The position numbers and the translations under genes are program-made. 36,911 nucleotides of DNA from an uncultured Prevotella sp. (GTDB lineage Bacteria; Bacteroidota; Bacteroidia; Bacteroidales; Bacteroidaceae): contig ONBG01000035.1 of the NCBI GenBank assembly GCA_900316015.1, positions 1 to 36,911 of the forward strand, given 5' to 3'. The notes under the pieces are model-generated. The model was given only the letters and a program-made list of their open reading frames with translations. It was not told the DNA's origin and did not search any database. Shown piece by piece: positions 21,505 through 30,173 of this stretch; position 1 is the first letter of the stretch, and each line of letters opens with the position of its first letter.

Positions 21505-24198
21505 ATGAAACTAAAGTTCTGTTTACACTATAATACTTCCTGGGGGCTTTCCCTCCATGTCTTGGTAAGATATTACCGTCACGATGGGAGATACAGAGAT
21601 TACAACTTACCGATGACCACGATGGATGGCGATCTCTGGACGTTGGAGACTGCAGCCGTGGAGTCAAGGCAACATCCGATTAATGCCATTTCCTATTGCT
21701 ATCAGGTAGAGAACCAAGAGGGGGAGGTCGTGCGGCGAGAGTGGGACTTGATACCCCGTCTATATAGCTTTGATGGGGAGAAGGACTATGACTTCAGGGA
21801 CGCTTGGCGGGATGTGCCTGTGCAGTACCACCTATACTCAGATGCCTATGTCGTCAGCACGGGAAGGCAGGCACGCGAGCAGGTTCATTTGGTGCAGGTG
21901 CCTCTCTTTCGCCGGACAGTTATCTTCCGTGTTTCAGCCCCACAGCTCCAGCCGGGAGAATCGTTAGCCGTCTGTGGTAATCACCCGGCATTAGGCAATT
22001 GGAATCCCTCACAGTATATCAGGATGGTATACATGGGAAATTACGAATGGATTCTATCGGTGGATATCTTAGGCATTCAATTGCCTATCGAATATAAGTA
22101 CGTGGTCGTGGACGAAAAGACCAGTCAGCTGAAGGCATGGGAGGAGGGATGGAATCGTACGACCGGCGATGCCAATCCTGCTGATGGTCAGGTGTTGGTG
22201 CTGTATAGCAATGACCTCCACCTCTGCGAGAAGATCTGGCGTGGCGCAGGTGTGGTTGTTCCTGTCTTCGCTCTCCGTTCGGAGCACTCATATGGAGTGG
22301 GGGACTTTGGTGACCTAAAGCGGTTGGTCGACTGGGCAGCAGCATGTGGCATGAAAGCGATCCAGGTCCTTCCAGTCAATGATACCACAAGTACCCACTC
22401 TTGGACGGACTCCCATCCCTATAATTGCATATCTGCTTTTGCCCTTCATCCCCATTATTTAGATCTTGAACAGATGGAACCCTTGAAGGATGAGCGAAAG
22501 ATGAATGTGTTCCGCAAACAGCGGCGGGAACTCAACGCATTGTCGTATAGCGATTATATGGCGGTGGACAGGGTGAAAGCCTCATATGTCGATGAGATCT
22601 ATCAGCAAAACAGTGCCGAGGTTTTTGCCTCAGTTGAGTACATGCAGTTTTTCGATGAGAACGCCTTCTGGTTAGTGCCTTACGCCGCTTTCTGCCTCTT
22701 GCGCGACCACTACCGTACCGCTCGCTATACCGACTGGGGAGCGTATGCCCATTATGATGCACAAGTTATCGTTGACTTCTGCAAGGAGACCCCTGACGTG
22801 CAGAAAGTATACTACGTACAATTCTTCCTTCATCAGCAGTTGAAGGCAGCTTCCAACTATGCGCATGCCAAAGGCGTGTTCCTGAAAGGCGACTTGCCTA
22901 TTGGTGTGTATCGAGATAGCGTTGAGACATGGATGCACCCTGGATTGTTCAACATGGACGCTCAGATGGGAACTCCTCCTGATGCAGAATCACACATGGG
23001 CCAAAACTGGGGATTCCCAACCTATAATTGGCTTGCCTTTGAACTCAGTGACTATGAATGGTGGCACCAGCGTTTCCATTATTTAGAGCAATTCTTCGAC
23101 GCGATCAGGATCGATCATATCGTTGGCTATTTCCGCATCTGGGAAATACCTCAGCATGCCCTGTTTGGGACCCTCGGGCATTATTCCCCATCCCTCCCAA
23201 TGACTGAAGAGGAGATCACCGACTTCGGACTTCCTTTCCACCGAGAGCTGTTCACCCAGCCGTTTATCAATGATGACATTCTGAAAAAAATCTTTGGCAT
23301 ACATGCCCAATATGTGAAAGATAACATCTTAGAGCGGAAGGCCTATAACCTGTATCGGCTCAAGGAGGCTTACAACACGCAAGTGAAGGTGCAGGCAGCT
23401 TTTGCCAACCGGACTGACGAGAACAGCCTGTGGATTCGGGATGGGCTCTATCGGCTGATAGGGAATGTACTCTTTTTGGAAGATCCATATCGGTCAGGGA
23501 TGTACTTCCCTCGCTTTAGGGCCTCCTCGCAACCTGTCTTCAACATCCTGAGCCCAGAAGAGAAAGATGCCTATATCCGCCTTTATCATCATTATTACCA
23601 TGCCCGTCATCATGACTATTGGGCACATCTCGCCACGCTTCGCCTGAGGAATATGCTGAAGGGTACTCGTATGTTAGTATGCGGAGAGGATTTAGGGATG
23701 TTGCCCGACTGCATCACTCACGTTTTGGACGAACAGCGCATCCTGACCTTGGAGATTCAGACCATGCCCAAGGATAGTGAATACGAGTTTGCCCATCTTG
23801 AGGCAAATGCCTATCGCAGCGTGTGCACCATTTCTACGCATGACATGGCACCCATGAGGCTATGGTGGGAGGAGAACCCAGCCCGCACGCAGCGCTTCTA
23901 CACCACCATGCTACAGAAGGAGGGAAAAGCTCCCCAACACTTGCCCACAAACATCGCCGAAGAGATGATCAGCAGGCACCTCTATTGTCCCTCCATGCTT
24001 TGCATGCTCTCCATCCAGGATTGGTTGTCCATGTCGATGGAACTGTGGGCGAAGGACATACACGAAGAGAGGATCAACACGCCACAGGATGCTTACAATC
24101 CCTGGAAGTATAGGATGAATGTCAACATAGAAGACTTGCTCAAGGCAACACCCCTTAACAAGAAAATTAAACTATTAATTACGAGAAGTAAACGATGA
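21505..24198 (+). CDS. malQ: 4-alpha-glucanotransferase (GH77) with N-terminal starch-binding domains
   Basis: An 897-residue amylomaltase, longer than E. coli MalQ because of two N-terminal CBM20-type starch-binding domains (about 1-120 and 130-240; the second shows LAVCGNHPALGNWNPSQYIRM). This is the plant DPE2-like architecture common in Bacteroidota. The GH77 barrel begins at SEHSYGVGDFGDLK. Catalytic residues are visible: nucleophile Asp537 (AIRIDHI), acid/base Glu728 (VCGEDLG) and stabilising Asp780 (STHDM). The enzyme transfers alpha-1,4-glucan segments between maltodextrins during glycogen or starch metabolism. No signal peptide is present, so it acts in the cytoplasm. The HAD phosphatase gene overlaps its stop codon (ATGA), implying coupled expression. 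Confidence 0.95.
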   Translation: MKLKFCLHYNTSWGLSLHVLVRYYRHDGRYRDYNLPMTTMDGDLWTLETAAVESRQHPINAISYCYQVENQEGEVVRREWDLIPRLYSFDGEKDYDFRDAWRDVPVQYHLYSDAYVVSTGRQAREQVHLVQVPLFRRTVIFRVSAPQLQPGESLAVCGNHPALGNWNPSQYIRMVYMGNYEWILSVDILGIQLPIEYKYVVVDEKTSQLKAWEEGWNRTTGDANPADGQVLVLYSNDLHLCEKIWRGAGVVVPVFALRSEHSYGVGDFGDLKRLVDWAAACGMKAIQVLPVNDTTSTHSWTDSHPYNCISAFALHPHYLDLEQMEPLKDERKMNVFRKQRRELNALSYSDYMAVDRVKASYVDEIYQQNSAEVFASVEYMQFFDENAFWLVPYAAFCLLRDHYRTARYTDWGAYAHYDAQVIVDFCKETPDVQKVYYVQFFLHQQLKAASNYAHAKGVFLKGDLPIGVYRDSVETWMHPGLFNMDAQMGTPPDAESHMGQNWGFPTYNWLAFELSDYEWWHQRFHYLEQFFDAIRIDHIVGYFRIWEIPQHALFGTLGHYSPSLPMTEEEITDFGLPFHRELFTQPFINDDILKKIFGIHAQYVKDNILERKAYNLYRLKEAYNTQVKVQAAFANRTDENSLWIRDGLYRLIGNVLFLEDPYRSGMYFPRFRASSQPVFNILSPEEKDAYIRLYHHYYHARHHDYWAHLATLRLRNMLKGTRMLVCGEDLGMLPDCITHVLDEQRILTLEIQTMPKDSEYEFAHLEANAYRSVCTISTHDMAPMRLWWEENPARTQRFYTTMLQKEGKAPQHLPTNIAEEMISRHLYCPSMLCMLSIQDWLSMSMELWAKDIHEERINTPQDAYNPWKYRMNVNIEDLLKATPLNKKIKLLITRSKR

Positions 24199-24842
24199 AT
24201 CATTTCGAAACATTCGTGTTTGACTTGGATGGTACTTTGCTCAATACGTTAAATGACTTGGCAGCAAGTACTAATTATGCGTTGAGATGGGCAGGGATGC
24301 CCGAGCATACAGTAGATGAGGTAAGAAGATTTGTAGGGAATGGAGTCAAGAAACTCATGGAACGTGCCATCCCCGGAGGATTGGAAAACCCACGTTTTGA
24401 CGAGACTTACGCTACTTTCAGGCAGCACTATCTTGTCCATAGTTTGGATACTACACAACCTTATCCAGGGATGATGGATACACTAAGAACCCTGCATGAC
24501 CAAGGCAAGCACCTTGCCGTCGTCAGCAACAAATTCTATGCAGCCACGCAAGAGCTCTGTCAGCATTTCTTTGCCGATTATATCCAGGTCGCAATTGGTG
24601 AACGGGAGAATATCCGCAAGAAACCAGCACCTGATACCGTCGTAGAAGCACTGCGACAGTTGGGCGTTGACCGTGCCTCTGCAGTCTATATCGGTGATAG
24701 CGACGTAGACATTGACACAGCAAAGAATTGTGGGATGCCTTGTATCAGTGTGCTGTGGGGATTCCGTGACAGGCAGTTTCTCCTTGACCACGGAGCCACT
24801 TGCCTGATTGAGAAGCCTCAGGACCTGTTGGCTTTCAGCTGA
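24195..24842 (+). CDS. HAD-family phosphatase, phosphoglycolate phosphatase-like
   Basis: A 215-residue HAD hydrolase of subfamily IA. Motif I is FDLDGT (nucleophile Asp10, Asp12). A helical cap follows, then motif II (VVSNK), the motif III lysine (KKPAPD) and motif IV GDSDVDIDTA. The cap and the motif III KPAPDTVVEAL resemble Gph-type phosphoglycolate phosphatases, but related enzymes act on pyrophosphate, beta-phosphoglucomutase substrates or sugar phosphates. The overlap with malQ suggests a sugar-phosphate link, though this is inference. Its last 8 bp overlap the convergent LytTR gene, with no terminator between. Confidence 0.88.
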   Translation: MNHFETFVFDLDGTLLNTLNDLAASTNYALRWAGMPEHTVDEVRRFVGNGVKKLMERAIPGGLENPRFDETYATFRQHYLVHSLDTTQPYPGMMDTLRTLHDQGKHLAVVSNKFYAATQELCQHFFADYIQVAIGERENIRKKPAPDTVVEALRQLGVDRASAVYIGDSDVDIDTAKNCGMPCISVLWGFRDRQFLLDHGATCLIEKPQDLLAFS

Positions 24843-25191
24843 CTGTATGGCTTTCGAGATAGTCTTGTACCGCTTTCTTGTAGCTTCCAGTGAAGGGAAT
24901 GGTCTTCTCTCCAAAGACAGCACAAAAGCGGTTGACCATAGGGATCTTGCTCATGTGCAGGATATACGAGCGATGCACCCTGAGGAATTCAGGATGGGGA
25001 AACAGCTCATCGAGGCGCTTCATGTTCATCAGACTTGCAATTTCCTTGCCGTCGCTGAGGTGTATTCTCACATAATCCTTCAGACCTTCAATGTAAAGGA
25101 TATCTTCAAAGTTGATCTTGATAAGCTTGTAATCGCTCTTGATAAAGAAAAATCTGTCTCTCACGATCGAGCTTAAAACATTACTGTCCAT
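24835..25191 (-). CDS. Orphan LytTR DNA-binding regulator
   Basis: A 118-residue protein that is essentially a LytTR domain (KINFEDILYIEGLKDYVRIHL ... FLRVHRSYILHM ... VFGEKTIPFTGSYKKAVQDYL), the DNA-binding part of LytR/AgrA-type response regulators. No receiver domain is present and no sensor kinase is adjacent, so it is either a stand-alone regulator or one that uses another input. The ATG at 25191 was chosen; an in-frame TTG at 25233 would add 14 Asn/Thr-rich residues. A promoter at 25259-25289 gives about 60 nt of leader. It is convergent with the phosphatase gene and divergent from nothing, lying downstream of the efflux operon's terminator. Confidence 0.85.
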   Translation of the reverse strand: MDSNVLSSIVRDRFFFIKSDYKLIKINFEDILYIEGLKDYVRIHLSDGKEIASLMNMKRLDELFPHPEFLRVHRSYILHMSKIPMVNRFCAVFGEKTIPFTGSYKKAVQDYLESHTVS

Positions 25192-25258
25192 TTGTAATAG
25201 TGTAGTATTTTGATTATTGGTCGTGTCAACCAACTCGTTGTTTGTACTATATCACTTA

Positions 25259-25289
25259 CAAAGGTACAAGGATTTTGCGAAAAAACAAT
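25259..25289 (-). promoter_or_regulatory. Promoter of the LytTR gene
   Basis: On the minus strand ATTG (25289-25286) and TACCTTTG (25266-25259) are 19 bp apart. The -33 element lies in the T-rich tail of the efflux-operon terminator, so the two signals interlock. Confidence 0.6.
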
Positions 25290-25320
25290 AAAAGAGCCGT
25301 AAAAAATGCGGCTCTTTTAT
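25288..25320 (-). terminator. Terminator of the efflux operon
   Basis: ATAAAAGAGCCG (25288-25299) and CGGCTCTTTTAT (25309-25320) form a perfect 12-bp stem with a 9-nt loop, 3 bp beyond the permease stop codon. On the minus strand the stem is followed by TGTTTTTT, a good U-tract. Confidence 0.85.
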
Positions 25321-25323
25321 GAT

Positions 25324-26562
25324 TTATTCATATCTGATTGCCTCGATTGGGTCTAATTGCGCTGCTTTCTTGGCAGGATACCATCCGAAGAAAACTCCGG
25401 TAAACGTACATACCGCAAAGCTCATGATGATGGTCCATATCTCAATGGAGATCGGCCAGTGGGCTATTAAGTTGACAGCATAGGACGCGCCGACACCTAA
25501 GATGACACCGATGATACCTCCCGTGACACTGAGAATGATTGCCTCGATGAGGAATTGATTCAGGATGTCGATTCCTCTTGCGCCCACAGACATGCGAAGT
25601 CCAATCTCTCGGGTGCGCTCGGTCACCGACACATACATGATGTTCATGATCCCGATACCACCCACGATCAGAGAGATACCTGCAACGACCCCTAAGAGGA
25701 TAGTCATTGTGTCCGTGGTGGAGTTCATCATGCTGGAAAGCTCTTCCTGCGAGCGGATGTTGAAGTCGTCATCGTCAGCGGGTGTGGTATCCGTAGCTTC
25801 TTTCAACTTGTGGTCGCGGCGCAGAATCTCTGTGATCTGGTCAATTGCCTTGTCGGTTAGACCTTCGGTGATAGCCGAGCATTGGATCTCACTTAGATAG
25901 GTCTGAGCCAAGATCCGCTTCATGACTGTCGTATAAGGTGCAAGCACGAGATCGTCTTGGTCCATGCCCATGGAGTTGTATCCTTTCTTCTTCAATACGC
26001 CCACAATGCGGAAAGGGATGGAATTGAAGCGGATCACCCTTCCCACAGGATCACTGCCATCAGGGAAAAGATTGTCCACAACAGTTTGACCTACAAGACA
26101 AACCTTCGCTGCAGCCTTGATATCTGAGTCGGTGAACATCTCTCCATCTTCTACTTTTAACTGACGGATATCCAAATAGTCCCCGTTCACACCGTATATG
26201 GTAGAAGGCGTGTTGTTGTTGCTATAGATAAACTGACCGCTGCTGCTGACCACAGGACTGATGCCCTTGATATAATCGCATTGGTCTTTGATATTCTCAT
26301 AATCGGTCATCTTCAACGTCTCCATGGAGGAAGCGTCCTGGCGAACACCGCCACGCATGTCTGCACCAGGATGTATCATGATCATGTTCGATCCCATCGA
26401 GGCAACGTTTGCTTGGATGCTCTTCTTGGAGCCTTGCCCGATGGCCAGCATCGTGATGACAGACCCCACGCCAATGATGATGCCTAAGGCTGTGAGGAAT
26501 GACCTCATCTTATTTGCGGAGATAGCCCTCAAGGCTATCTTTACCAAGTTCATATAATTCAT
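25324..26562 (-). CDS. MacB-type ABC transporter permease
   Basis: A 412-residue membrane protein. The first transmembrane helix (about 20-44, SFLTALGIIIGVGSVITMLAI) is followed by a large MacB_PCD periplasmic domain (about 45-270). Three C-terminal FtsX-type helices (about 285-400) contain VGGIGIMNIMYVSVTERTREIG, and the protein ends with the family's PAKKAAQLDPIEAIRYE. Unlike E. coli MacB, the ATPase is on a separate polypeptide encoded 11 bp upstream. With the adaptor and TolC-like channel it should form a tripartite mechanotransmission pump exporting macrolides, peptides, lipoprotein fragments or virulence factors. Substrate is unknown. It is the last gene of a four-gene operon closed by a strong terminator. 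Confidence 0.93.
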   Translation of the reverse strand: MNYMNLVKIALRAISANKMRSFLTALGIIIGVGSVITMLAIGQGSKKSIQANVASMGSNMIMIHPGADMRGGVRQDASSMETLKMTDYENIKDQCDYIKGISPVVSSSGQFIYSNNNTPSTIYGVNGDYLDIRQLKVEDGEMFTDSDIKAAAKVCLVGQTVVDNLFPDGSDPVGRVIRFNSIPFRIVGVLKKKGYNSMGMDQDDLVLAPYTTVMKRILAQTYLSEIQCSAITEGLTDKAIDQITEILRRDHKLKEATDTTPADDDDFNIRSQEELSSMMNSTTDTMTILLGVVAGISLIVGGIGIMNIMYVSVTERTREIGLRMSVGARGIDILNQFLIEAIILSVTGGIIGVILGVGASYAVNLIAHWPISIEIWTIIMSFAVCTFTGVFFGWYPAKKAAQLDPIEAIRYE

Positions 26563-26573
26563 AGCTGGATGGA

Positions 26574-27368
26574 TTACTCGTCGGAATTGGCAGGGAGTTG
26601 GGCTAAGCCCTCTTCTGCCGATAAGATATGTTGATTGTATTCATCAGAGATCACGTGCCCGTCGCGCAATTGGATATTTCGGCTGGAATAGTGGGCAATG
26701 TCCGGGTTATGGGTGACGAAGATAATCGTGCGCCCCTCCGCATGAAGTTTCTGGAATAGGATCAGGATCTCAAAGGACGTCCGCGTGTCCAAGTTGCCGG
26801 TTGCTTCGTCAGCAAGGATGACAGCGGGGTCGTTGACCAACGCGCGGGCAATTGCCACACGCTGCATCTGACCACCAGACATCTGGTTCGACTTATGGTA
26901 GAGCCTTTCCCCTAAGCCCACGGCTATTAAAGCGTCGATGGCACGCTGGGTACGCTCGGCTGCCGATACGTTTGGATTATACATCAGTGGGAGCTCTACG
27001 TTCTCTACTGCCGTTGTCTTGGGCAGAAGGTTATAGTTTTGGAAGATAAACCCAATCTTGCGATTGCGAAGGACGGCACGCTGCGATTTCGACATCTTCC
27101 GGACGGATACTCCGTCAAGGTAGTATTCTCCAGAAGAAGGTGTGTCAAGGCAACCTAATTGGTTGAGGAGGGTCGACTTGCCTGACCCAGATTTTCCCAT
27201 GATGGTGACGAACTCTCCTTCGTAGATTTTGAAGGAGACCCCACGTAAGGCATGAACAGTCTCATCGCCAACGAGGAAATCTCGCTTGACATCCTGAAGC
27301 TCGATGACGACTTTCTTGTCCTCGGACTGGTTGTTGGGATGTGTTTGTAATTGGTTCATAGTCTCCAT
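26574..27368 (-). CDS. MacB/LolD-type ABC transporter ATPase
   Basis: A 264-residue nucleotide-binding subunit. Walker A GKSGSGKST is at residues 58-66, the Q-loop Gln at 110, signature MSGGQMQ at 163-169, Walker B VILADE at 183-188, and the switch His in FVTHNPDIA. The sequence class (LNQLGCLDTPSSGEYYLDG) belongs to the MacB/LolD/FtsE group that powers FtsX-fold permeases. The N-terminal 18 residues are polar and may not be conserved; an internal ATG (codon 4) is an alternative start. It is encoded between the adaptor and permease genes with gaps of 8 and 11 bp. Confidence 0.93.
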   Translation of the reverse strand: METMNQLQTHPNNQSEDKKVVIELQDVKRDFLVGDETVHALRGVSFKIYEGEFVTIMGKSGSGKSTLLNQLGCLDTPSSGEYYLDGVSVRKMSKSQRAVLRNRKIGFIFQNYNLLPKTTAVENVELPLMYNPNVSAAERTQRAIDALIAVGLGERLYHKSNQMSGGQMQRVAIARALVNDPAVILADEATGNLDTRTSFEILILFQKLHAEGRTIIFVTHNPDIAHYSSRNIQLRDGHVISDEYNQHILSAEEGLAQLPANSDE

Positions 27369-27376
27369 AATTCTTT

Positions 27377-28621
27377 TTACTTTGCTGTATTGCCACTCTT
27401 TTTTTTCTGTCCCGGTCTCTTAGGTCCGAAAGGACTCTCGTCTGAACCGCTTGCATTAGAGTTTGCCTCTTCATCGTCTGTTTTCACGGAGATACCTGTG
27501 ACCACTTGCTTGCCCAGATTGATGCCAGAAAGAATCTGCGTGTTCGTGCCATCTGTCATCCCGATGTTCACTCGTACAGCCTTGATGGTATTTCCTTCAA
27601 CGACCCACACTTTATTCTTAGCACTGGTATTGTCTACGATCTTCAGTTCACCAACCGTCTCCTTGGTAGGCGTGAACCGCAAGGCTTTGCTGGGCACACA
27701 AGTTACTCCAGCTTTCTCTACGGTATAGATGGTGACATTGGCGGTGAGTCCTGGCTTGAGCTTTAGGTCGTCGTTGGGCGCGGAGATCACGACGGAATAG
27801 GTGACGACGCTATTATTAGATGCACCAGAGATTCGAACCTGCTTGACTGTTCCCTCGAAGGTTTCGTCTGGATAGGCATCCACAGTGAAAGTAACCCGTT
27901 CTCCTTCCTTCACATCGCCGATGTCTGCCTCATCTACGCTCGCAATTACTTGCATATCCTTTAGGCTGCGGGCAATGGTGTAAAGGGTAGGGGTAGTCAT
28001 GTTGGCCTGCACCGTTTGACCTTCGCTGACATACTTGTTCAAGACGATGCCATCAACAGGCGAGGTGATGGTCGCATACCCTAAGTTCGTCTGGGCCGTG
28101 TTCACTGCTTCTTGTGCGCCAATGATCTGCTGCCTGTTACTATTGGCTGTCTCTATGGCTTGCTGGTAGGACAGACGTGCGGCCTCAAAGTCATTGGCAC
28201 TGACCAATCCTTTCTTGTAAAGCGTCTGGTAACGCTTGAAATTCGCTAATTGATAGCTCAGGTTTGCCTTGGCACTCTGATAGTTAGCCTTGGCTTGCAT
28301 CAGGTTAGCCTTCGCCGTGTTCAACGTACTGATCAGGTTGGTCTTGTCCAATTCAGCAATGATCTGCCCTTTCTTGACCGTAGCATTGTAGTCGACGTAC
28401 ATCTTGTCGACGATACCGGATACCTGTGTACCTACCTGAACGGTGTCAATAGGCTGAACGGTACCTGTGGCAGTAATGCTGTTTTGAATTTTGGTAGACT
28501 CCACCTTCGCGTAGGTGAAGGCCACCTCTTCCCTTTTCTTGTTCCCTGATAACAACCAAGCTACTACGGCAATGATGGCGAGTGCACCAACAATATACCA
28601 AATCTTACTTATCTTTTTCAT
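27377..28621 (-). CDS. MacA-like periplasmic adaptor (HlyD/RND membrane fusion family)
   Basis: A 414-residue protein. An N-terminal membrane anchor (about residues 8-25) is followed by the lipoyl/barrel-sandwich half-motif (GTVQPIDTVQVGTQVSGIVDKM), a long alpha-hairpin (about 95-180, Ala/Gln-rich: AKANLMQAKANYQSAKANL) and the second lipoyl half (TSPVDGIVLNKYVSEGQTV). A beta-barrel and membrane-proximal domain complete it. A charged Gly/Lys/Pro-rich tail (PFGPKRPGQKKKSG) follows. It bridges the inner-membrane permease to the TolC channel. The hairpin length fits MacA-type rather than short LolCDE-like systems. It lies 38 bp after the channel gene and 8 bp before the ATPase gene. Confidence 0.92.
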   Translation of the reverse strand: MKKISKIWYIVGALAIIAVVAWLLSGNKKREEVAFTYAKVESTKIQNSITATGTVQPIDTVQVGTQVSGIVDKMYVDYNATVKKGQIIAELDKTNLISTLNTAKANLMQAKANYQSAKANLSYQLANFKRYQTLYKKGLVSANDFEAARLSYQQAIETANSNRQQIIGAQEAVNTAQTNLGYATITSPVDGIVLNKYVSEGQTVQANMTTPTLYTIARSLKDMQVIASVDEADIGDVKEGERVTFTVDAYPDETFEGTVKQVRISGASNNSVVTYSVVISAPNDDLKLKPGLTANVTIYTVEKAGVTCVPSKALRFTPTKETVGELKIVDNTSAKNKVWVVEGNTIKAVRVNIGMTDGTNTQILSGINLGKQVVTGISVKTDDEEANSNASGSDESPFGPKRPGQKKKSGNTAK

Positions 28622-28659
28622 CTCTCTCTGTATTTTATAATCTCTCTCGTTTTCTCCCT

Positions 28660-30003
28660 TTACTTCAATTGCCCATCTTCATAGAACTTTAACATATTAA
28701 TATTGTAGATGGTCATGTACTTGCTTTGGAGCTCTGCTTGCTGAGCACTCAATAGGTTATCCTTGCCCGTCAACAGTTCTACGATATTCTTTAGGCCGAG
28801 TCGGAATTGCTCGCTGAGGAGGTCATAGCTGGCTTGTGCGCTTTCCGTGCTGACCTTTGCTGCCTTGAATTGGTTCTGTTGTGTATTAGCTTGCAACCAA
28901 TAGTTCTCGATGGTTGAATAAAGCGTTGTGGCTTTATCCTGCAAGTCGAGTTGATAGTTCTGCTTTTGGATGTATGCTTTGTTTACTGCAGTCTTCTTAG
29001 CTCTTTGGTCAAAGATAGGGAAGCTAACCGTTATGCCACCTCCCAGGTTGAAGTTTGTCTTCATTTGGTTGCCCCAGGAATTGCTACTAAGCGTCGTGGT
29101 ATTGGTCCCTACACTGGCAGACAGTCCGATGGTAGGAAGCCCCTGTGCCTTTGCAATCTTAATACCGAGGTCACTGCCGCTGATGGCGAGTTGTGCGTTC
29201 TTGATCTCAGGTCTCCAATTCATGGCAGCATTGTAAACCGTTGTCATCCCAGGAATTTCCTGTAATGCCATCTCATCCGTTGTTTTCGGGATCGCGATAT
29301 CAAACTCTTCATCATTGGTGATCTGTAGCAATTGCTTGAGCTGTCGTTTGTAGTTGGCAAGATTGCTTTGTGCGTTCACCACGTTGTACTCGTCTTGCGC
29401 ACGTTTTGCAGTGAGCTGGGCCAGGTCGGCCTTGCTCATCTTACCTACCTTATACATCTCCATGCCCCTGTTCTCGTTGGTCTTGCTGGTCTCCAAGCTC
29501 GACTGGTTTACCTTGATGGCCTCTGCGGAATAGAGGATCTGTACATAATACTGAACGATCTGCTCCTGAATGCTGTTGGCTGTCACTGCAGAGTCTAACT
29601 CAGCTTGTTGCTCAGCTATCTTATTGAGCTTGACAGTGTTCGTGTTCTGTCCTCCATTCCATACGGTCCAGTTGGCACCCACTGCATAGCTTCCATTGTA
29701 AGACACCTTGTCGATGCTCGACTGAACATATCCATTGGTAACGGTTGCCGTGCCTGAGGCTTGCCAGGGCGTGTAATTCACATTCTGGGATGTGTTCGCA
29801 CTCAAGGAGGGCAGCAAGGCAGCCTTCGACTGGAGGACATCTTCGTGTGCGCTCAACTTGGTTAAGACATTCTTTCTTAAGGTGATGTTGTTCTGCAAAG
29901 CATAAGTGATGCAATCTTGCAAGGTCCATTGCTTTGCCATTCCCACATACGGAACTGATAGAAAAAAGAGCCCTATCAGCATTGTCTTCAGAACTTTGTT
30001 CAT
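28660..30003 (-). CDS. TolC-family outer-membrane efflux channel
   Basis: A 447-residue outer-membrane efflux protein with a signal peptide ending after GMA (residue 23). Two repeats of the OEP fold are visible: WTLQDCITYALQNNITLRKN at the N-terminus and the second repeat starting near WRPEIKNAQLAISGSDLGIKIAKA. The long Ala/Gln/Ser-rich coiled helices typical of the periplasmic tunnel are present. As first gene of the operon it supplies the outer-membrane exit for the MacA/MacB-type pump. The upstream region carries an imperfect promoter and a palindrome. Many Bacteroidota operons keep a dedicated TolC, as here. Confidence 0.92.
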   Translation of the reverse strand: MNKVLKTMLIGLFFLSVPYVGMAKQWTLQDCITYALQNNITLRKNVLTKLSAHEDVLQSKAALLPSLSANTSQNVNYTPWQASGTATVTNGYVQSSIDKVSYNGSYAVGANWTVWNGGQNTNTVKLNKIAEQQAELDSAVTANSIQEQIVQYYVQILYSAEAIKVNQSSLETSKTNENRGMEMYKVGKMSKADLAQLTAKRAQDEYNVVNAQSNLANYKRQLKQLLQITNDEEFDIAIPKTTDEMALQEIPGMTTVYNAAMNWRPEIKNAQLAISGSDLGIKIAKAQGLPTIGLSASVGTNTTTLSSNSWGNQMKTNFNLGGGITVSFPIFDQRAKKTAVNKAYIQKQNYQLDLQDKATTLYSTIENYWLQANTQQNQFKAAKVSTESAQASYDLLSEQFRLGLKNIVELLTGKDNLLSAQQAELQSKYMTIYNINMLKFYEDGQLK

Positions 30004-30066
30004 ATTTATTATATTATGTAAGTTGTTGATATCATAGGAATCCTTTGGGACACTCTATGAGATTTT

Positions 30067-30088
30067 CAATTTTATTTGTCTATTAGAC
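30067..30088 (-). promoter_or_regulatory. Candidate promoter and palindromic operator of the efflux operon
   Basis: On the minus strand TAAAATTG (30074-30067) differs from TAnnTTTG by one base. Three bases upstream lies GTCTATTAGAC (30078-30088), an exact palindrome apart from its central base. Its place between the -33 and -7 positions suits a repressor such as a MarR or TetR protein, but no such regulator is encoded beside the operon. Confidence 0.35.
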
Positions 30089-30099
30089 TAAAATAAAAG

Positions 30100-30156
30100 C
30101 AAAAAGGTTTATCCTTCAACAATTAAATTAACAATTGTTTTGAATAAACCTTTTTG
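30100..30156 (-). terminator. Long hairpin terminator of the C11 peptidase gene
   Basis: CAAAAAGGTTTAT (30100-30112) and ATAAACCTTTTTG (30144-30156) are perfect 13-bp arms. Between them AACAATT and AATTGTT form a second 7-bp stem. On the minus strand a T-rich tail (CTTTTATTTT) follows. Confidence 0.75.
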
Positions 30157-30173
30157 TAGTTGCAAAATGGAGA

